Shown piece after piece: positions 8,266 to 17,497 of a stretch of 32,072 nt of DNA (position 1 is its first letter; every line of letters begins with the position of its first letter). The position numbers and the translations under genes were made by a program. Source of the stretch: an uncultured Propionivibrio sp. (GTDB lineage Bacteria; Pseudomonadota; Gammaproteobacteria; Burkholderiales; Rhodocyclaceae). The stretch spans positions 1 to 32,072 of the forward strand of contig CALAIL010000068.1 in NCBI GenBank assembly GCA_937923255.1, in the 5' to 3' direction. The notes below the pieces were generated by a model. That model had not been told where the DNA came from and did not search any database. It saw nothing but the letters and a program-made list of their open reading frames with translations.

Positions 8266-9798
8266 ATGAACCTGCTCAAAGCGCTCGCCACCGTCAGCGG
8301 TATGATCCTGCTCTCGCGCATTCTCGGATTCGTGCGCGACTTCGTCATCGCCCGCGTTTTTGGCGCCGGCATGATGACCGACGCTTTTTTTGTTGCTTTC
8401 AAACTACCCAATCTGTTGCGCCGGCTTTTTGCCGAAGGCGCATTCTCACAGGCTTTTGTCCCCATTCTCGGCGAATACAAGAACAAAAACGGTGATTTCG
8501 AGGCAAAGCACCTGATTGACCGTGTGGCGACGCTGCTGTTCCTTGTCCTGCTTGGGGTCACATTGCTCGGTATGGTCGGCGCACCGTTGCTGGTATATGT
8601 TTCTGCGCCGGGTTTTACAGATGTGCCGGATAAATTTGCGCTCACGGTCACGCTGACGCGCATCACCTTCCCTTATATCCTGTTCATGTCGCTGGTCGCG
8701 CTCGCCGGCGGTATTCTCAATACCTGGAGCCGCTTTGCCGTGCCGGCATTCACGCCGGTTCTGCTCAACGTCGCCATGATCGGCATGGCGCTGTTTGCCG
8801 TTCCTCATTTTTCGCAGCCAGTCATGGCGCTCGGCTGGGCAGTTTTCCTCGGCGGCGCATTACAGCTTGCCTTCCAGCTGCCCAGCCTCAAGCGCATCGG
8901 CATGCTGCCGCGCTTTGTCCTTGACTGGCGGGATGAGGGCGTACGCCGCATCCTCAAACTGATGGCGCCAGCCGTAGTTGGCGTTTCGGTTTCGCAAATC
9001 AGTTTGCTGATCAACACCATCTTCGCTTCCTTCCTCGATACCGGCAGCGTCTCCTGGCTGTATTACGCCGACCGGCTGATGGAATTTCCCGCCGGTCTGC
9101 TGGGCGCTGCGCTGGGCACCATCCTTTTACCCTCACTTGCCAAATACCACGCCAGTGACAATACGGAAGAATACTCAAAGCTGCTCGACTGGGGCCTGCG
9201 CCTGACCTTTCTGCTGGCCGCGCCCGCTGCCGTAGCACTGGCGATCATCGCCGTGCCGCTGATCGCCACGCTCTTCCATCACGGGGCCTTTACCGCCCAT
9301 GACGTGCTCATGACGCGCAATGCGCTGGTCGCCTACAGCATCGGCCTGCTGGGCATGATCCTTGTCAAGGTGCTGGCGCCCGGTTTTTATGCCCGCCAGA
9401 ATATCCGCACGCCGGTCAAGATCGGCATTCTGACGCTCGGCATGACACAGGCGCTCAACCTGGCCTTGATCGGCTGGCTGCAACACGCCGGACTGGCGCT
9501 GGCGATCGGACTGGCGGCTTGCCTTAACGCCGCACTGCTCTACCGCGGCCTGCGTCGCCATGCCATCTATACGCCACAACCTGGCTGGCTGGCGTTTTAT
9601 GGCAAACTAGCGCTGGCGCTGCTATGCATGGGCAGCGTGCTCTGGCTGGCCGGCGGTCAGGATACGGAATGGTTACGCTGGACATCTACCGAGCGCCTGC
9701 TCCGGCTGATATGGCTGGTGCCGCTCGCCGCCGCGACGTATTTCATGACACTTTTCATTATGGGCTTTCGGCTGCGGGATTTTCAACGGAAAGCCTGA
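8266..9798 (+). CDS. murJ: Lipid II flippase MurJ (MviN)
   Basis: 510 residues, a multi-spanning inner-membrane protein of the MOP superfamily that flips the peptidoglycan precursor lipid II to the periplasm. The N-terminus [20 protein letters not shown] is followed by the family-defining [15 protein letters not shown] and [20 protein letters not shown] (here read as separate segments near residues 20-65). About 14 hydrophobic segments are evident, with the conserved [18 protein letters not shown] loop near residue 265. The ATG at 8266 follows a GAAAG stretch. The PEBP-family gene begins 31 bp after the stop on the same strand and may be co-transcribed. Confidence 0.97.
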   Translation: MNLLKALATVSGMILLSRILGFVRDFVIARVFGAGMMTDAFFVAFKLPNLLRRLFAEGAFSQAFVPILGEYKNKNGDFEAKHLIDRVATLLFLVLLGVTLLGMVGAPLLVYVSAPGFTDVPDKFALTVTLTRITFPYILFMSLVALAGGILNTWSRFAVPAFTPVLLNVAMIGMALFAVPHFSQPVMALGWAVFLGGALQLAFQLPSLKRIGMLPRFVLDWRDEGVRRILKLMAPAVVGVSVSQISLLINTIFASFLDTGSVSWLYYADRLMEFPAGLLGAALGTILLPSLAKYHASDNTEEYSKLLDWGLRLTFLLAAPAAVALAIIAVPLIATLFHHGAFTAHDVLMTRNALVAYSIGLLGMILVKVLAPGFYARQNIRTPVKIGILTLGMTQALNLALIGWLQHAGLALAIGLAACLNAALLYRGLRRHAIYTPQPGWLAFYGKLALALLCMGSVLWLAGGQDTEWLRWTSTERLLRLIWLVPLAAATYFMTLFIMGFRLRDFQRKA

Positions 9799-9829
9799 GC
9801 CTTTCAGCCCCCAACGAGGAGATCGCGCT

Positions 9830-10477
9830 ATGAAACTTAGCAGCAACAGCTTCACCGAGGGTCAAAACATCCCTGGGGATTTTTCCTTTTGCCAGCCCGA
9901 TCCGACGCACCATGTTTGCCTCGGCAAAAACATGAATCCGCATCTGGCATGGAGCGAAGTGCCGGAAAAAACCCAATCCTTTGCGCTGATCTGCCACGAT
10001 CCGGACGTCCCGAGCCAGGGCGACGACGTCAACCAGGAAGGACGCAGCGTACCGGCCAGCCTGCCGCGCATCGAATTCTTTCACTGGACGCTGATCGATC
10101 TGCCGGCGGATCTGCGTGAAATCCGTGCAGGAGAATTTTCCAAAGAAGTGACGCCGCGCGGCAAAGCCGGCCCGGCTGCGCTACACGGCGCGCGCCAGGG
10201 ACTCAACGATTACACGACCTGGTTCGCGAGTGATCACGACATGCGCGGCGATTACTTTGGCTACGATGGCCCCTGCCCGCCATGGAATGACGAAATCGTC
10301 CACCACTACATCTTCACGCTCTATGCGCTGGACGTCGAGCGCCTGCCGATCGAGGGCAAATTTACCGGCGCCCAAGCGCGCGCCGCCCTGCATGGACACA
10401 TTCTCGCCCAGGCCAGGCTGACAGGGCTATACACGCTGAATCCACAGGTCGCCGCCTTGAGTCACCCATCGGCGTGA
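9830..10477 (+). CDS. YbhB/YbcL family (PEBP, Raf-kinase-inhibitor-like) protein
   Basis: 215 residues, somewhat longer than E. coli YbhB/YbcL (about 160-180). Family features: NPHLAWSEVPEKTQSFAL, the anion-binding-pocket residues in CHDPDVPSQ, FHWTLIDLPAD and GPCPPWNDEIVHHYIFTLYA with a conserved histidine pair. No signal peptide is visible, so it is likely cytoplasmic. PEBP proteins bind phosphorylated or phospholipid ligands; the bacterial role is unclear. A strong GAGGAG precedes the ATG at 9830. It follows murJ by 31 bp, and a repeat mosaic begins about 15 bp after its stop. Confidence 0.9.
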   Translation: MKLSSNSFTEGQNIPGDFSFCQPDPTHHVCLGKNMNPHLAWSEVPEKTQSFALICHDPDVPSQGDDVNQEGRSVPASLPRIEFFHWTLIDLPADLREIRAGEFSKEVTPRGKAGPAALHGARQGLNDYTTWFASDHDMRGDYFGYDGPCPPWNDEIVHHYIFTLYALDVERLPIEGKFTGAQARAALHGHILAQARLTGLYTLNPQVAALSHPSA

Positions 10478-10493
10478 GAGATAAAAAAGGCGC

Positions 10494-10830
10494 GCCCCTG
10501 AACCCTGCGTGGATAGGGCATCTCCGAAGGAGCATACTAAAACCCTTATAATAGGGCGCCTCCCGGCAGGTGCCCTGAAGTCCTTTATCTGCGCGGGTTT
10601 TGGGGCCTCTCCCCGACATGGGGAAAATTGGAAAAACGCGTGGTGCGAGAGCGCAGGCGCATCTCCAAAAAGAGGTGGCCTGAAGCCCGCGTATTTAGGC
10701 CCTCTCCAAAGGGGATGCTCTGAAGCCCTTGTAAACAGGGCATCTCCGGGCACCCTACCCGCCAGCCCTTTATTTATAAGGGTTTCAGAACCCTACGCTC
10801 GGAAACGCCCTATCCACGCGGGGTTGCGGG
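10494..10830. repeat. R1 palindromic repeat array (about seven units)
   Basis: Units of 25-35 bp follow one another with short spacers from just after the ybhB-family stop. Examples are CCCTGCGTGGATAGGG at about 10500, CCCTTATAATAGGG at 10543, CCCTTGTAAACAGGG at 10727 and CCCTTTATTTATAAGGG at 10766. Outer arms are CTGAA/TTCAG or CTCCGAAGG variants. The segment 10684-10822 is repeated almost base for base at 11401-11540. A non-repeat stretch at about 10605-10670 separates the third and fourth units. Confidence 0.85.
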
Positions 10831-10860
10831 CAGCCCTTTTTAAAAACCAGACAATCTATA

Positions 10861-10966
10861 GCGGCTCGACTTTGCCAAAAGACAAGGCGGTAAGCCGCAG
10901 ACAGACCATTCAGTACGGCAAAGCTAGGCCAACACAACAACGCCGTATTTTTACAAAGGAAGACGC
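10861..10966 (+). repeat. R3 MITE-like element
   Basis: About 106 bp, beginning GCGGCTCGACTTTGCC and ending TACAAAGGAAGACGC, a decayed version of the terminal inverted repeat that is nearly intact in the copies at 27728-27932. TA dinucleotides flank both ends (CTA-TA before, TA-TTTT after), consistent with a TA target duplication. No coding capacity. Inside is the hairpin-prone GACAAGGCGG...AAGCCGC segment. Confidence 0.65.
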
Positions 10967-10975
10967 TATTTTTTG

Positions 10976-11062
10976 TTTATGTTTTTTGATGCCCTGAACC
11001 CCGCGTATTTAGAGGGCTTCAGAGCGATTTATGTTTTCTGTTCTATTTGTGCGGATTTCCGA
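10976..11062 (+). repeat. R4 repeat block
   Basis: About 87 bp made of two related halves, each starting TTTATGTTTT, the first followed by an R1-type palindrome (CCCCGCGTATTTAGAGGG) and the second ending near GCGGATTTCCGAG. Copies with the same internal order occur at 25464-25553 and 27619-27706. Confidence 0.7.
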
Positions 11063-11398
11063 GCATGCTCTTTTGCATATTCGATAACTACGAAGCACCC
11101 AGAAACCCCTTTAGGCGCAGCCGCAGGCGCGGGGCGGCTTGTCGGAAGCAAGGACTTGATTGTCTAAGCGCGAGCGAGTTGATCAAGCCCGCCGCCTAGC
11201 AACCCGCGGCAAGGAGTCTTCTGCGCCTGGGGTCGCCTTTCTTTGCTGACTTTCTTTGGCGAGGCAAATAAAGAAGGTAGGAAAGTCAGCGGGGCGCGCT
11301 GCCGCACAGCGCAACCGCATCAAAAGAGGCCTCGCAGGCGGAGCCAGCACCTACAGTTAGACAATCCTTATTTTTAGGTTCTTCCGGGTGCCTGCCCG
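11063..11398 (+). repeat. R2 repeat block (copy 1, with interrupted hairpin)
   Basis: About 336 bp homologous along its length to 25628-25957. Shared landmarks are GGCGCAGCCGCAGGCGCGGG, GGGTCGCCTTTCTTTGCTG, TCAGCGGGGCGCGCTGCCGC and AACCGCATCAAAAGA. In the other copy a 14-bp perfect inverted repeat is present (GCTGACTTTCTTTG with CAAAGAAAGTCAGC); here the right arm is broken by about 12 inserted bases (TAAAGAAGGTAG). No convincing ORF is shared by the two copies, so I treat it as a non-coding repeat. Confidence 0.75.
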
Positions 11399-11400
11399 CT

Positions 11401-11550
11401 AGCCCGCGTATTTAGGGCCTCTCCAAGGGGGATGCTCTGAAGCCCTTGTAAACAGGGCATCTCCGGGCACCCCGCCCGCCAGCCCTTTATTTATAAGGGT
11501 TTCAGAGGCATCCGCTCGGAAACGCCCTATCCACACGGGTTTCAGAGGAA
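11401..11550. repeat. R1 palindromic repeat array (four units)
   Basis: Four units with cores GCGTATTTA, TTGTAAACA, TTTATTTATAA and TATCCACAC, in the same order as at 10684-10822. The two 140-bp segments differ at only a small number of positions, so they arose by recent duplication or were homogenised by recombination. Confidence 0.85.
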
Positions 11551-11595
11551 TGCCACGTACCCCCCAAATGACATCCCTACCGGCAGCTTCGGCAT

Positions 11596-11627
11596 AAAAA
11601 AGGCAGCGCCCACGCGCTGCCTTTTTT
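11596..11627. terminator. Bidirectional intrinsic terminator downstream of hppA
   Basis: GGCAGCGC-CCAC-GCGCTGCC is a perfect 8-bp stem flanked by six A on one side and six T on the other, so it can act in both directions. It lies 60 bp past the hppA stop (minus strand) and also closes off the repeat mosaic to its left. Confidence 0.9.
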
Positions 11628-11687
11628 GCTTCTGTGAGATATGCCAGTCCGGCTGGGGTGTTTAGCCTCCGGCAAGAGCGTTTAGGT

Positions 11688-13745
11688 TCAGGTCGCCAGC
11701 GGCAACATCGGCACGATCATCAGCGCCACAATGTTGATGATCTTGATCAGCGGATTGACCGCCGGACCAGCCGTATCTTTGTAAGGATCGCCGACCGTAT
11801 CGCCCGTCACCGACGCTTTGTGCGCCTCCGAACCTTTGCCGCCGAAGTGACCGTCTTCAATATATTTCTTGGCATTATCCCAGACACCGCCGCCGGTCGT
11901 CATCGAAATGGCGACGAACAGGCCGGTAATGATCGTTCCCATCAGCAAGCCGCCCAGCGCTTTCGGCCCAAGCAACATGCCGAGCAGTACGGGAACGCCG
12001 ACCGGTAGCAGCGAAGGCAGGATCATTTCGCGGATGGCCGCCGATGTCAGAATACCGACCGCGCGTGAATAATCAGGCTTCGCAGTACCGTCCATAATGC
12101 CGCGGATTTCCTTGAACTGACGGCGCACTTCAAGCACGACCGCAGCGGCGGCACGGCCGACCGACTCCATCGCCATAGCGCTGAAAAGATAAGGAATCAG
12201 ACCGCCGATGAAAAGGCCGATGATGACCATATGATCGGAGAGATCGAAAGTCGTCACGAAATTCCGCGCTTCCAGTGCATGTGTGTAATCGGCAAACAGC
12301 ACCAGCGCGGCCAGCCCGGCCGAACCGATGGCATAACCCTTGGTGACGGCCTTGGTCGTATTACCGACGGCATCAAGCGGATCGGTCACATCACGCACTT
12401 CCTGCGGCAGCCCCGACATTTCGGCAATGCCCCCCGCGTTATCGGTAATTGGCCCATACGCATCAAGCGCCACGATGATGCCGGTCATCGACAGCATCGA
12501 GGTCGCCGCGATGGCAATACCGTATAGTCCCGCCCACTGGTGCGTCAGATAAATCGCCAGACTGACACAGACGACGGGCATCGCCGTCGCCTTCATCGAA
12601 ATCCCCAGCCCTGCGATGATATTGGTGCCATGACCGGTCGTCGAAGCTTCCGCCACATGCTTGACCGGCGAAAAATCAGTGCCGGTGTAATACTCGGTAA
12701 TCCAGACCAGCAGCCCCGTCAGAACCAGTCCGACGACTGCCGAAGCAAAAATATTGAACGAGGCGAGCACGCTGCCATCGGCCAACGTCACGCCTTCACC
12801 GAGCAGGCTGGTCGTCACCGGATAAAAAGCCGCCAGCGCCAAACCGCCGGCCACCGCCAGCCCGCGATAGAGCGCGTTCATGATCTTTCCGCCCTCATTC
12901 GCCTTGACAAAAAAGCAGCCCGCAATTGAAGCGAGAATCGAAATGCCCCCCAGCACCAAGGGGTAGATCACCAGCCCGTCGTTCGCATTCGCCACACCCT
13001 TGAGCATCATGGCGCCAAGTACCATCGTCGCCACCACAGTCACGGCGTAGGTTTCGAACAAATCAGCGGCCATGCCAGCGCAATCGCCGACATTATCGCC
13101 CACGTTATCGGCGATTACGGCCGGATTACGCGGATCATCCTCGGGAATCCCCGCCTCGACCTTGCCCACAAGGTCCGCGCCGACATCAGCCCCCTTGGTA
13201 AAAATGCCGCCGCCCAGACGGGCAAAAATCGAAATCAACGAGCCGCCAAAAGCCAGCCCGACCAGCGGCTCGACGGCGCGATGAAAGTCGCCGCTGCTGC
13301 TCAGCAGGCAGGCGTAATAGCCAGCCACACCAAGCAGGCCAAGACCAACCACCAGCATGCCGGTAATCGCACCACCCTTGAAAGCCACGGCCAGCGCCGG
13401 CGCAATGCCGCGCCGCGCCGCTTCGGCCGTGCGCACATTGGCGCGCACCGAAACGTTCATGCCGACATAGCCCGCCGCACCGGACAGCAACGCACCGAGT
13501 ACAAAGCCAACGGCCATCAGCTTTCCGAGAAAAACACCGATCAGCACAGCCAGCACGACGCCGACAAGCGCAATCATCGAATACTGACGATTCAGATAGG
13601 CCGACGCCCCGATCTGGATCGCATGTGCAATTTCCTGCATTTTTTCATTGCCCGGCGACAGGGAAATCACCCACCGAGTCATGAATAGCCCATAAATTAC
13701 CGCAACGACTGCGCACGCCAGCGCAAATAAAAGACCTGCCGACAT
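11688..13745 (-). CDS. hppA: K+-insensitive pyrophosphate-energised proton pump (H+-PPase)
   Basis: 685 residues, a homodimeric inner-membrane pump with about 16 membrane helices that couples hydrolysis of pyrophosphate to proton export. The pyrophosphate site spans residues 185-235: [20 protein letters not shown] and [20 protein letters not shown]. The segment [17 protein letters not shown] near residue 460 carries the lysine characteristic of K+-independent enzymes (K+-dependent ones have alanine there). A C-terminal motif [20 protein letters not shown] is intact. The ATG at 13745 is preceded by GGGGAG. Single gene, with an intrinsic terminator 60 bp downstream. Confidence 0.96.
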   Translation of the reverse strand: MSAGLLFALACAVVAVIYGLFMTRWVISLSPGNEKMQEIAHAIQIGASAYLNRQYSMIALVGVVLAVLIGVFLGKLMAVGFVLGALLSGAAGYVGMNVSVRANVRTAEAARRGIAPALAVAFKGGAITGMLVVGLGLLGVAGYYACLLSSSGDFHRAVEPLVGLAFGGSLISIFARLGGGIFTKGADVGADLVGKVEAGIPEDDPRNPAVIADNVGDNVGDCAGMAADLFETYAVTVVATMVLGAMMLKGVANANDGLVIYPLVLGGISILASIAGCFFVKANEGGKIMNALYRGLAVAGGLALAAFYPVTTSLLGEGVTLADGSVLASFNIFASAVVGLVLTGLLVWITEYYTGTDFSPVKHVAEASTTGHGTNIIAGLGISMKATAMPVVCVSLAIYLTHQWAGLYGIAIAATSMLSMTGIIVALDAYGPITDNAGGIAEMSGLPQEVRDVTDPLDAVGNTTKAVTKGYAIGSAGLAALVLFADYTHALEARNFVTTFDLSDHMVIIGLFIGGLIPYLFSAMAMESVGRAAAAVVLEVRRQFKEIRGIMDGTAKPDYSRAVGILTSAAIREMILPSLLPVGVPVLLGMLLGPKALGGLLMGTIITGLFVAISMTTGGGVWDNAKKYIEDGHFGGKGSEAHKASVTGDTVGDPYKDTAGPAVNPLIKIINIVALMIVPMLPLAT

Positions 13746-14203
13746 AGATCTCCCCAGTGAAAAGAAAGAAGCAACGCCCTAATCGGGGCAATGCATAAAA
13801 ATTCTGCATCACAAACCACACAGCAGTCGGTTACTGAAACTTCTCCGCCCCAACACCTGAAACCCTTGAAACCTACGCCACTGTGTCCCTGCAATACAAC
13901 AAAATTATAACGAAAATGATTCTACGACACTTGTCCAAAGCACCAAAGTATCCGCACACAATTCTACGGAAAACCACAACCCAAGCCGTTTCATTCACGA
14001 TGAATCGGAAAAAAACCGATTCACTCATACAATAGTTATTTGGCGCCTAACAAATCACAACTTCTTTCATGAAAATCAATACCAAAAAACATTATATGTA
14101 AAAAACCTAAATAATATAATCACTAAATCTATATAATTACACCTATTACTTTTTAAGATCCAGGTTGTTTTAATTCCACACTAAAATATATCTAAGAACT
14201 AAT
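13746..14203. other. AT-rich intergenic region with a hairpin at 14001-14023
   Basis: No gene is seen in this 458-bp gap. Base composition shifts to strongly AT-rich from about 13900 onward, matching the acyltransferase gene to its right and not hppA. The sequence TGAATCGG-AAAAAAA-CCGATTCA (14001-14023) is a perfect 8-bp inverted repeat with a seven-A loop near the composition boundary. The promoter of hppA should lie in the right part of 13746-13900 but I cannot fix it. Confidence 0.5.
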
Positions 14204-16297
14204 TTAAAATGACCGTTCTACTCTAACAACTACAATTATATCCGGCTTCCTATCTGCCTGTGCCAAATCTGACGGTAAATTCTCAAGTTTATTTACCCAA
14301 TGACCGACATAACGTACTTCTTTAAATGTCGAATTAAAATAAGGTCTTAAAACGCTAGTAAAAGAATCGCCCACAACCCAAATATATTTATCTGAAAGTG
14401 GTTTTTTATTTGTCACAACCGAGGTTTCACCAAATGGTGTTTTTTCTTCCCCTCTAATTTCTTTTTCCTCCCATACAGGAGGATATTTCCAGACAATATC
14501 CCAATTATCCTCAGCATGCAAAGGGAAATTTTTCAACTTAGAAATACCAATCAAATCGCCACTATGAACAGCCCCATTCTTAAAACTAATACTTGGCGCA
14601 GGCAATTGTAAAAGATTTAAAAAACCAGAATAACTTAAAAAAGCGCCTTTATAGTTCCAATGTGTATCGGTCATCCAATAAAGAATACCTTGAGAACTCT
14701 TTAAAGTTAATAAATCAGCGGTTGGATCATAAACAGTAAGATTAGGAATTTCTCTCAATTTATCCAAGAAAAACTCAATATATCTTCTAGGTGAAGGCAC
14801 AAGGCCATCAGGTAAATATTCTGGATAAATGCTTGACTTATTTGGGCCAATAATTAAAACAACTTTTGTATTATACTTGCTACTCTCAGTCGCAATTTTT
14901 GAAAAATCTTCTTTGATACTTTGTATTCTAGTATCATCAGGAATAATAGCTAACTTTAATTTTGCAACTGTATCTTCATACGCATTACCTAAAAATAGCC
15001 AGTCATTCTTTCCCCTATACCAAGAAAGAGAAGATCCAAATGCATATTCAAACCCTTTTCTCTTAACTGCCAATTTTTCATATTGCTGTGACTGGGAAAA
15101 ATCTGTTTTGCTAATAAGCCACCCACCAAAACCAATTGTAACCATCAATCCACAAAGCGTGGCAACCTTCAGTCTAGTTCTTTGTTCTCCAAATCTAAAT
15201 GGTCTCTCAACTAGCACCATAGTAAGCCAGGCAAAAATAATAGAAAGTAGCACTGCCAAAATACGAATACTACGTGCAGGCATCCCATTTTCAACAATCC
15301 TTGCAAAGGACAGCAGCGGCCAGTGCCAAAGATAAAGGGGAAAACTTATTAGACCAAACCAAACAGCAACTTTATTGGAAAGAATTTTTTGGTTGATCCA
15401 AGCTTTAGGGCCAGCTAAAATGATCAACACAGCCCCTAATATAGGTATAATCGCCCATTTACCAGGAAAACTTAATGTTTTATTAATTCGCCAAAAACCA
15501 TAGGCCAAGGTAAAGAAACCAAGAAATGAAATAAAACTTAAAAAAAGCTTATCATTAGAAAGAGGCTGTTTACGATAAATAATTTTACTAAGCAAATACC
15601 CCAGACGTAGACTAACAATTGAGAACTTATTTTTCTTATAAAGAAGAAACCAGGCTAAAATGCTTCCGCATAATAGCTCCCAAAACCTTGTTTGTGGAGA
15701 ATAAAAGGTAGCAACAGGATTAGGTTTGACTCCTTTTATATTTAAATAAAAGGAAATAAATGCGACACTTAAGATAAATATAATTAAATTAAAATTTCTC
15801 TTCCATAAAAACCATAAAAATAAAGGCCAAATAATATAAAACTGCTCTTCTATCCCTAAGCTCCATAGATGTAACAACGGTTTAGTTTCGGCAGAATTGT
15901 CAAAGTAACCCGCTTCGCTCCACAACACAAGATTAGAGACAAAGCCGGCGCCTGCAATAATATGTTTTCCTAGCTGATTGAGTTCATCTGGAAATAAAAC
16001 CAACTTGCCAATAACAATACAAATCAGTAAAACAACAGATAATGAGGGGAAAATTCGCCTAACACGCCGAGCATAAAATTCAGCAAAGCTAAAAGTTTCT
16101 CGCTCCAGATTTTCAAAAATAATCGTCGAAATTAGAAAACCCGAGATAACGAAGAAGATATCAACACCAACGAAACCGCCTCTCATCGAGGATGGAAAAG
16201 CATGAAAAGCAACAACCGACAACACCGCGATAGCCCTTAAACCGTCAACATCGGGGCGATACTTAGGATGCGATAAATGGGGAGGTAATGTAGTCAT
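14204..16297 (-). CDS. Acyltransferase 3 (OafA/YrhL-type) with C-terminal AlgX/AlgJ-like SGNH domain
   Basis: 697 residues. Residues about 10-370 form the AT3 membrane acyltransferase: YRPDVDGLRAIAVLSVVAFH, GGFVGVDIFFVISGFLIS, the RRVRRIFPSL loop, LWSLGIEEQFYIIWPL and LYLWHWPLLSFARI, with about ten membrane segments. The C-terminal 300 residues are periplasmic-like and resemble the AlgJ/AlgX group: WLFLGN near 425, TDTHWNYKGAF near 540, VVGDSFTSVLRPYF near 640 and a final VERSF. These supply an Asp-x-x-His-type pair and a Gly-Asp-Ser nucleophile block. The likely job is O-acetylation of a surface glycan, AT3 moving acetyl across the membrane and the SGNH domain transferring it. The gene is far more AT-rich than its neighbours, which suggests horizontal acquisition. 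Confidence 0.9.
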   Translation of the reverse strand: MTTLPPHLSHPKYRPDVDGLRAIAVLSVVAFHAFPSSMRGGFVGVDIFFVISGFLISTIIFENLERETFSFAEFYARRVRRIFPSLSVVLLICIVIGKLVLFPDELNQLGKHIIAGAGFVSNLVLWSEAGYFDNSAETKPLLHLWSLGIEEQFYIIWPLFLWFLWKRNFNLIIFILSVAFISFYLNIKGVKPNPVATFYSPQTRFWELLCGSILAWFLLYKKNKFSIVSLRLGYLLSKIIYRKQPLSNDKLFLSFISFLGFFTLAYGFWRINKTLSFPGKWAIIPILGAVLIILAGPKAWINQKILSNKVAVWFGLISFPLYLWHWPLLSFARIVENGMPARSIRILAVLLSIIFAWLTMVLVERPFRFGEQRTRLKVATLCGLMVTIGFGGWLISKTDFSQSQQYEKLAVKRKGFEYAFGSSLSWYRGKNDWLFLGNAYEDTVAKLKLAIIPDDTRIQSIKEDFSKIATESSKYNTKVVLIIGPNKSSIYPEYLPDGLVPSPRRYIEFFLDKLREIPNLTVYDPTADLLTLKSSQGILYWMTDTHWNYKGAFLSYSGFLNLLQLPAPSISFKNGAVHSGDLIGISKLKNFPLHAEDNWDIVWKYPPVWEEKEIRGEEKTPFGETSVVTNKKPLSDKYIWVVGDSFTSVLRPYFNSTFKEVRYVGHWVNKLENLPSDLAQADRKPDIIVVVRVERSF

Positions 16298-16386
16298 TGC
16301 ATTGTATTCACAGTATTTTTATATTGTTAAAAATTGCGAAATTGCCTCGAAAATTCACGATGCTAAAAAAATTTTACTACACAGAT

Positions 16387-16416
16387 TGATACTGCGTACT
16401 CAAAACTGCAGTATCA
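16387..16416. other. Inverted repeat between kdsB and the acyltransferase gene
   Basis: TGATACTGC and GCAGTATCA form a perfect 9-bp stem with a 12-base loop, 84 bp past the kdsB stop and 90 bp before the acyltransferase start. On the minus strand a T-rich run begins about a dozen bases later, so it could be a non-canonical terminator for the kdsB operon or an operator for the acyltransferase gene. The rest of the 16298-16499 gap shows no gene. Confidence 0.4.
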
Positions 16417-16499
16417 CGCAACATGGAAGCACTTAGGTCATAAGCCATACATGATACCCAGCAAAGCAAGTTGAACCGATCTACCCCTGATCTGCCCAC

Positions 16500-17321
16500 T
16501 CATACTTTTTTGCCGCCTTGACCCTCATCGCTCCGGGCGGCAAAAGCCTCCTGCATCCGCTTTGCATCTTCGGGCGTGTCGACGCCGGGCAGCGGCGGAT
16601 GATCGACAATCATCACACTGATGCGAAAGCCGTTGCTGAGCGCACGCAACTGTTCGAGAGCCTCGAAGCGCTCCAGTGGCGACGGCGGCAGATGCGCGAA
16701 AGCGCGCAGGAAGTGTGCCCGATAAGCATACAGCCCCACATGCCTGTAGGCGGGCAAACCTACCGGCAGAGAAAACTTGCCGTTTTCTCCGCTAAAGTGG
16801 TCGCGCGCATAGGGAATCGGCGCACGCGAAAAATAAAGCGCATCACCATTTTCCCGGCAGGTCAGCTTGACGACATTGGGGTTGAAAAAATCGGCGGCAT
16901 CGCCTAGCGGACAACCCAGCGTAGCAATATCCGCGCCGCTATCCGCCAGATGCTGCGCTGTGCGAGCAATCAACGCCGGATCGATCAGCGGTTCGTCGCC
17001 CTGCACATTGACGATGATCGTATCGTCGCTCCAGCCGCGCTGTTCGACGACTTCGGCCAGACGGTCGGTTCCCGTCGGGTGATCGGTACGCGTCATCAGC
17101 GCTGATAAACCGTGTTGTTTCACCGCTGCCAGCACCTCGGCATGGTCAGTGGCCACCCAGACTTCCTCGGCGCCCGACAATAGGCCGCGCTCGGCCACGC
17201 GAACAACCATCGGTTTACCGCCAAGATCAAGCAGCGGTTTGGCCGGCAGGCGGGTCGATGCGTAACGCGCCGGCACCACAATCTTGAACGGCATCGGTGA
17301 ATCTGCCTGCGCACGCATCAT
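16500..17321 (-). CDS. kdsB: 3-deoxy-manno-octulosonate cytidylyltransferase (CMP-KDO synthetase)
   Basis: Activates KDO with CTP to CMP-KDO for lipopolysaccharide inner-core synthesis in the cytoplasm. Shown by the nucleotide-binding start [41 protein letters not shown] and [18 protein letters not shown]. 273 residues from the ATG at 17321, whose ATGA overlaps the stop of the Trm112-like gene; a second start at 17294 (MPFKIVV) gives 264 residues, closer to the family norm of about 250. Neither has a strong ribosome-binding site, so translational coupling is likely. Last gene of the exbB-exbD-lpxK-trm112-kdsB cluster. Confidence 0.96.
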   Translation of the reverse strand: MMRAQADSPMPFKIVVPARYASTRLPAKPLLDLGGKPMVVRVAERGLLSGAEEVWVATDHAEVLAAVKQHGLSALMTRTDHPTGTDRLAEVVEQRGWSDDTIIVNVQGDEPLIDPALIARTAQHLADSGADIATLGCPLGDAADFFNPNVVKLTCRENGDALYFSRAPIPYARDHFSGENGKFSLPVGLPAYRHVGLYAYRAHFLRAFAHLPPSPLERFEALEQLRALSNGFRISVMIVDHPPLPGVDTPEDAKRMQEAFAARSDEGQGGKKV

Positions 17322-17497
17322 TCAAGCTCGCTTTCTTCCAACGCACGCGCTTCGTCTTCCAGCATGACCGGGATATCGTCGCGAATCGGGAAAGCCAGTC
17401 GACACGGCTTGCAAACCAGTTCCGCCGCAGTTTTACGGTAAATCAGGTCGGCCTTGCAGACCGGACAAACGAGAACATCAAGCAGGCGTGCATCCAT
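17318..17497 (-). CDS. Trm112/YcaR-family small zinc-ribbon protein
   Basis: A 59-residue protein that starts [20 protein letters not shown] and ends ALEESELE. It has the family's CPVC pair near residue 11, a second CKPC pair near residue 29, and the [11 protein letters not shown] ending typical of Trm112/YcaR proteins. In other organisms Trm112 partners activate tRNA and translation-factor methyltransferases; the bacterial role in LPS operons is undefined. The start lies inside the end of lpxK (20-bp overlap) and the stop overlaps the kdsB start by four bases, so the three genes are translationally coupled. The lpxK-trm112-kdsB order is standard for betaproteobacteria. Confidence 0.93.
   Translation of the reverse strand: MDARLLDVLVCPVCKADLIYRKTAAELVCKPCRLAFPIRDDIPVMLEDEARALEESELE

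Noticed and set aside
10509..10997. Plus-strand reading of 162 codons across the repeat mosaic
   Set aside because: It consists almost wholly of R1, R3 and R4 repeats, has no family resemblance, and its sequence is explained by the repeats.
10494..11550. Possible CRISPR array
   Set aside because: Units are palindromic, vary in sequence and orientation, have irregular spacing and no unique uniform spacers, and no cas gene is nearby.
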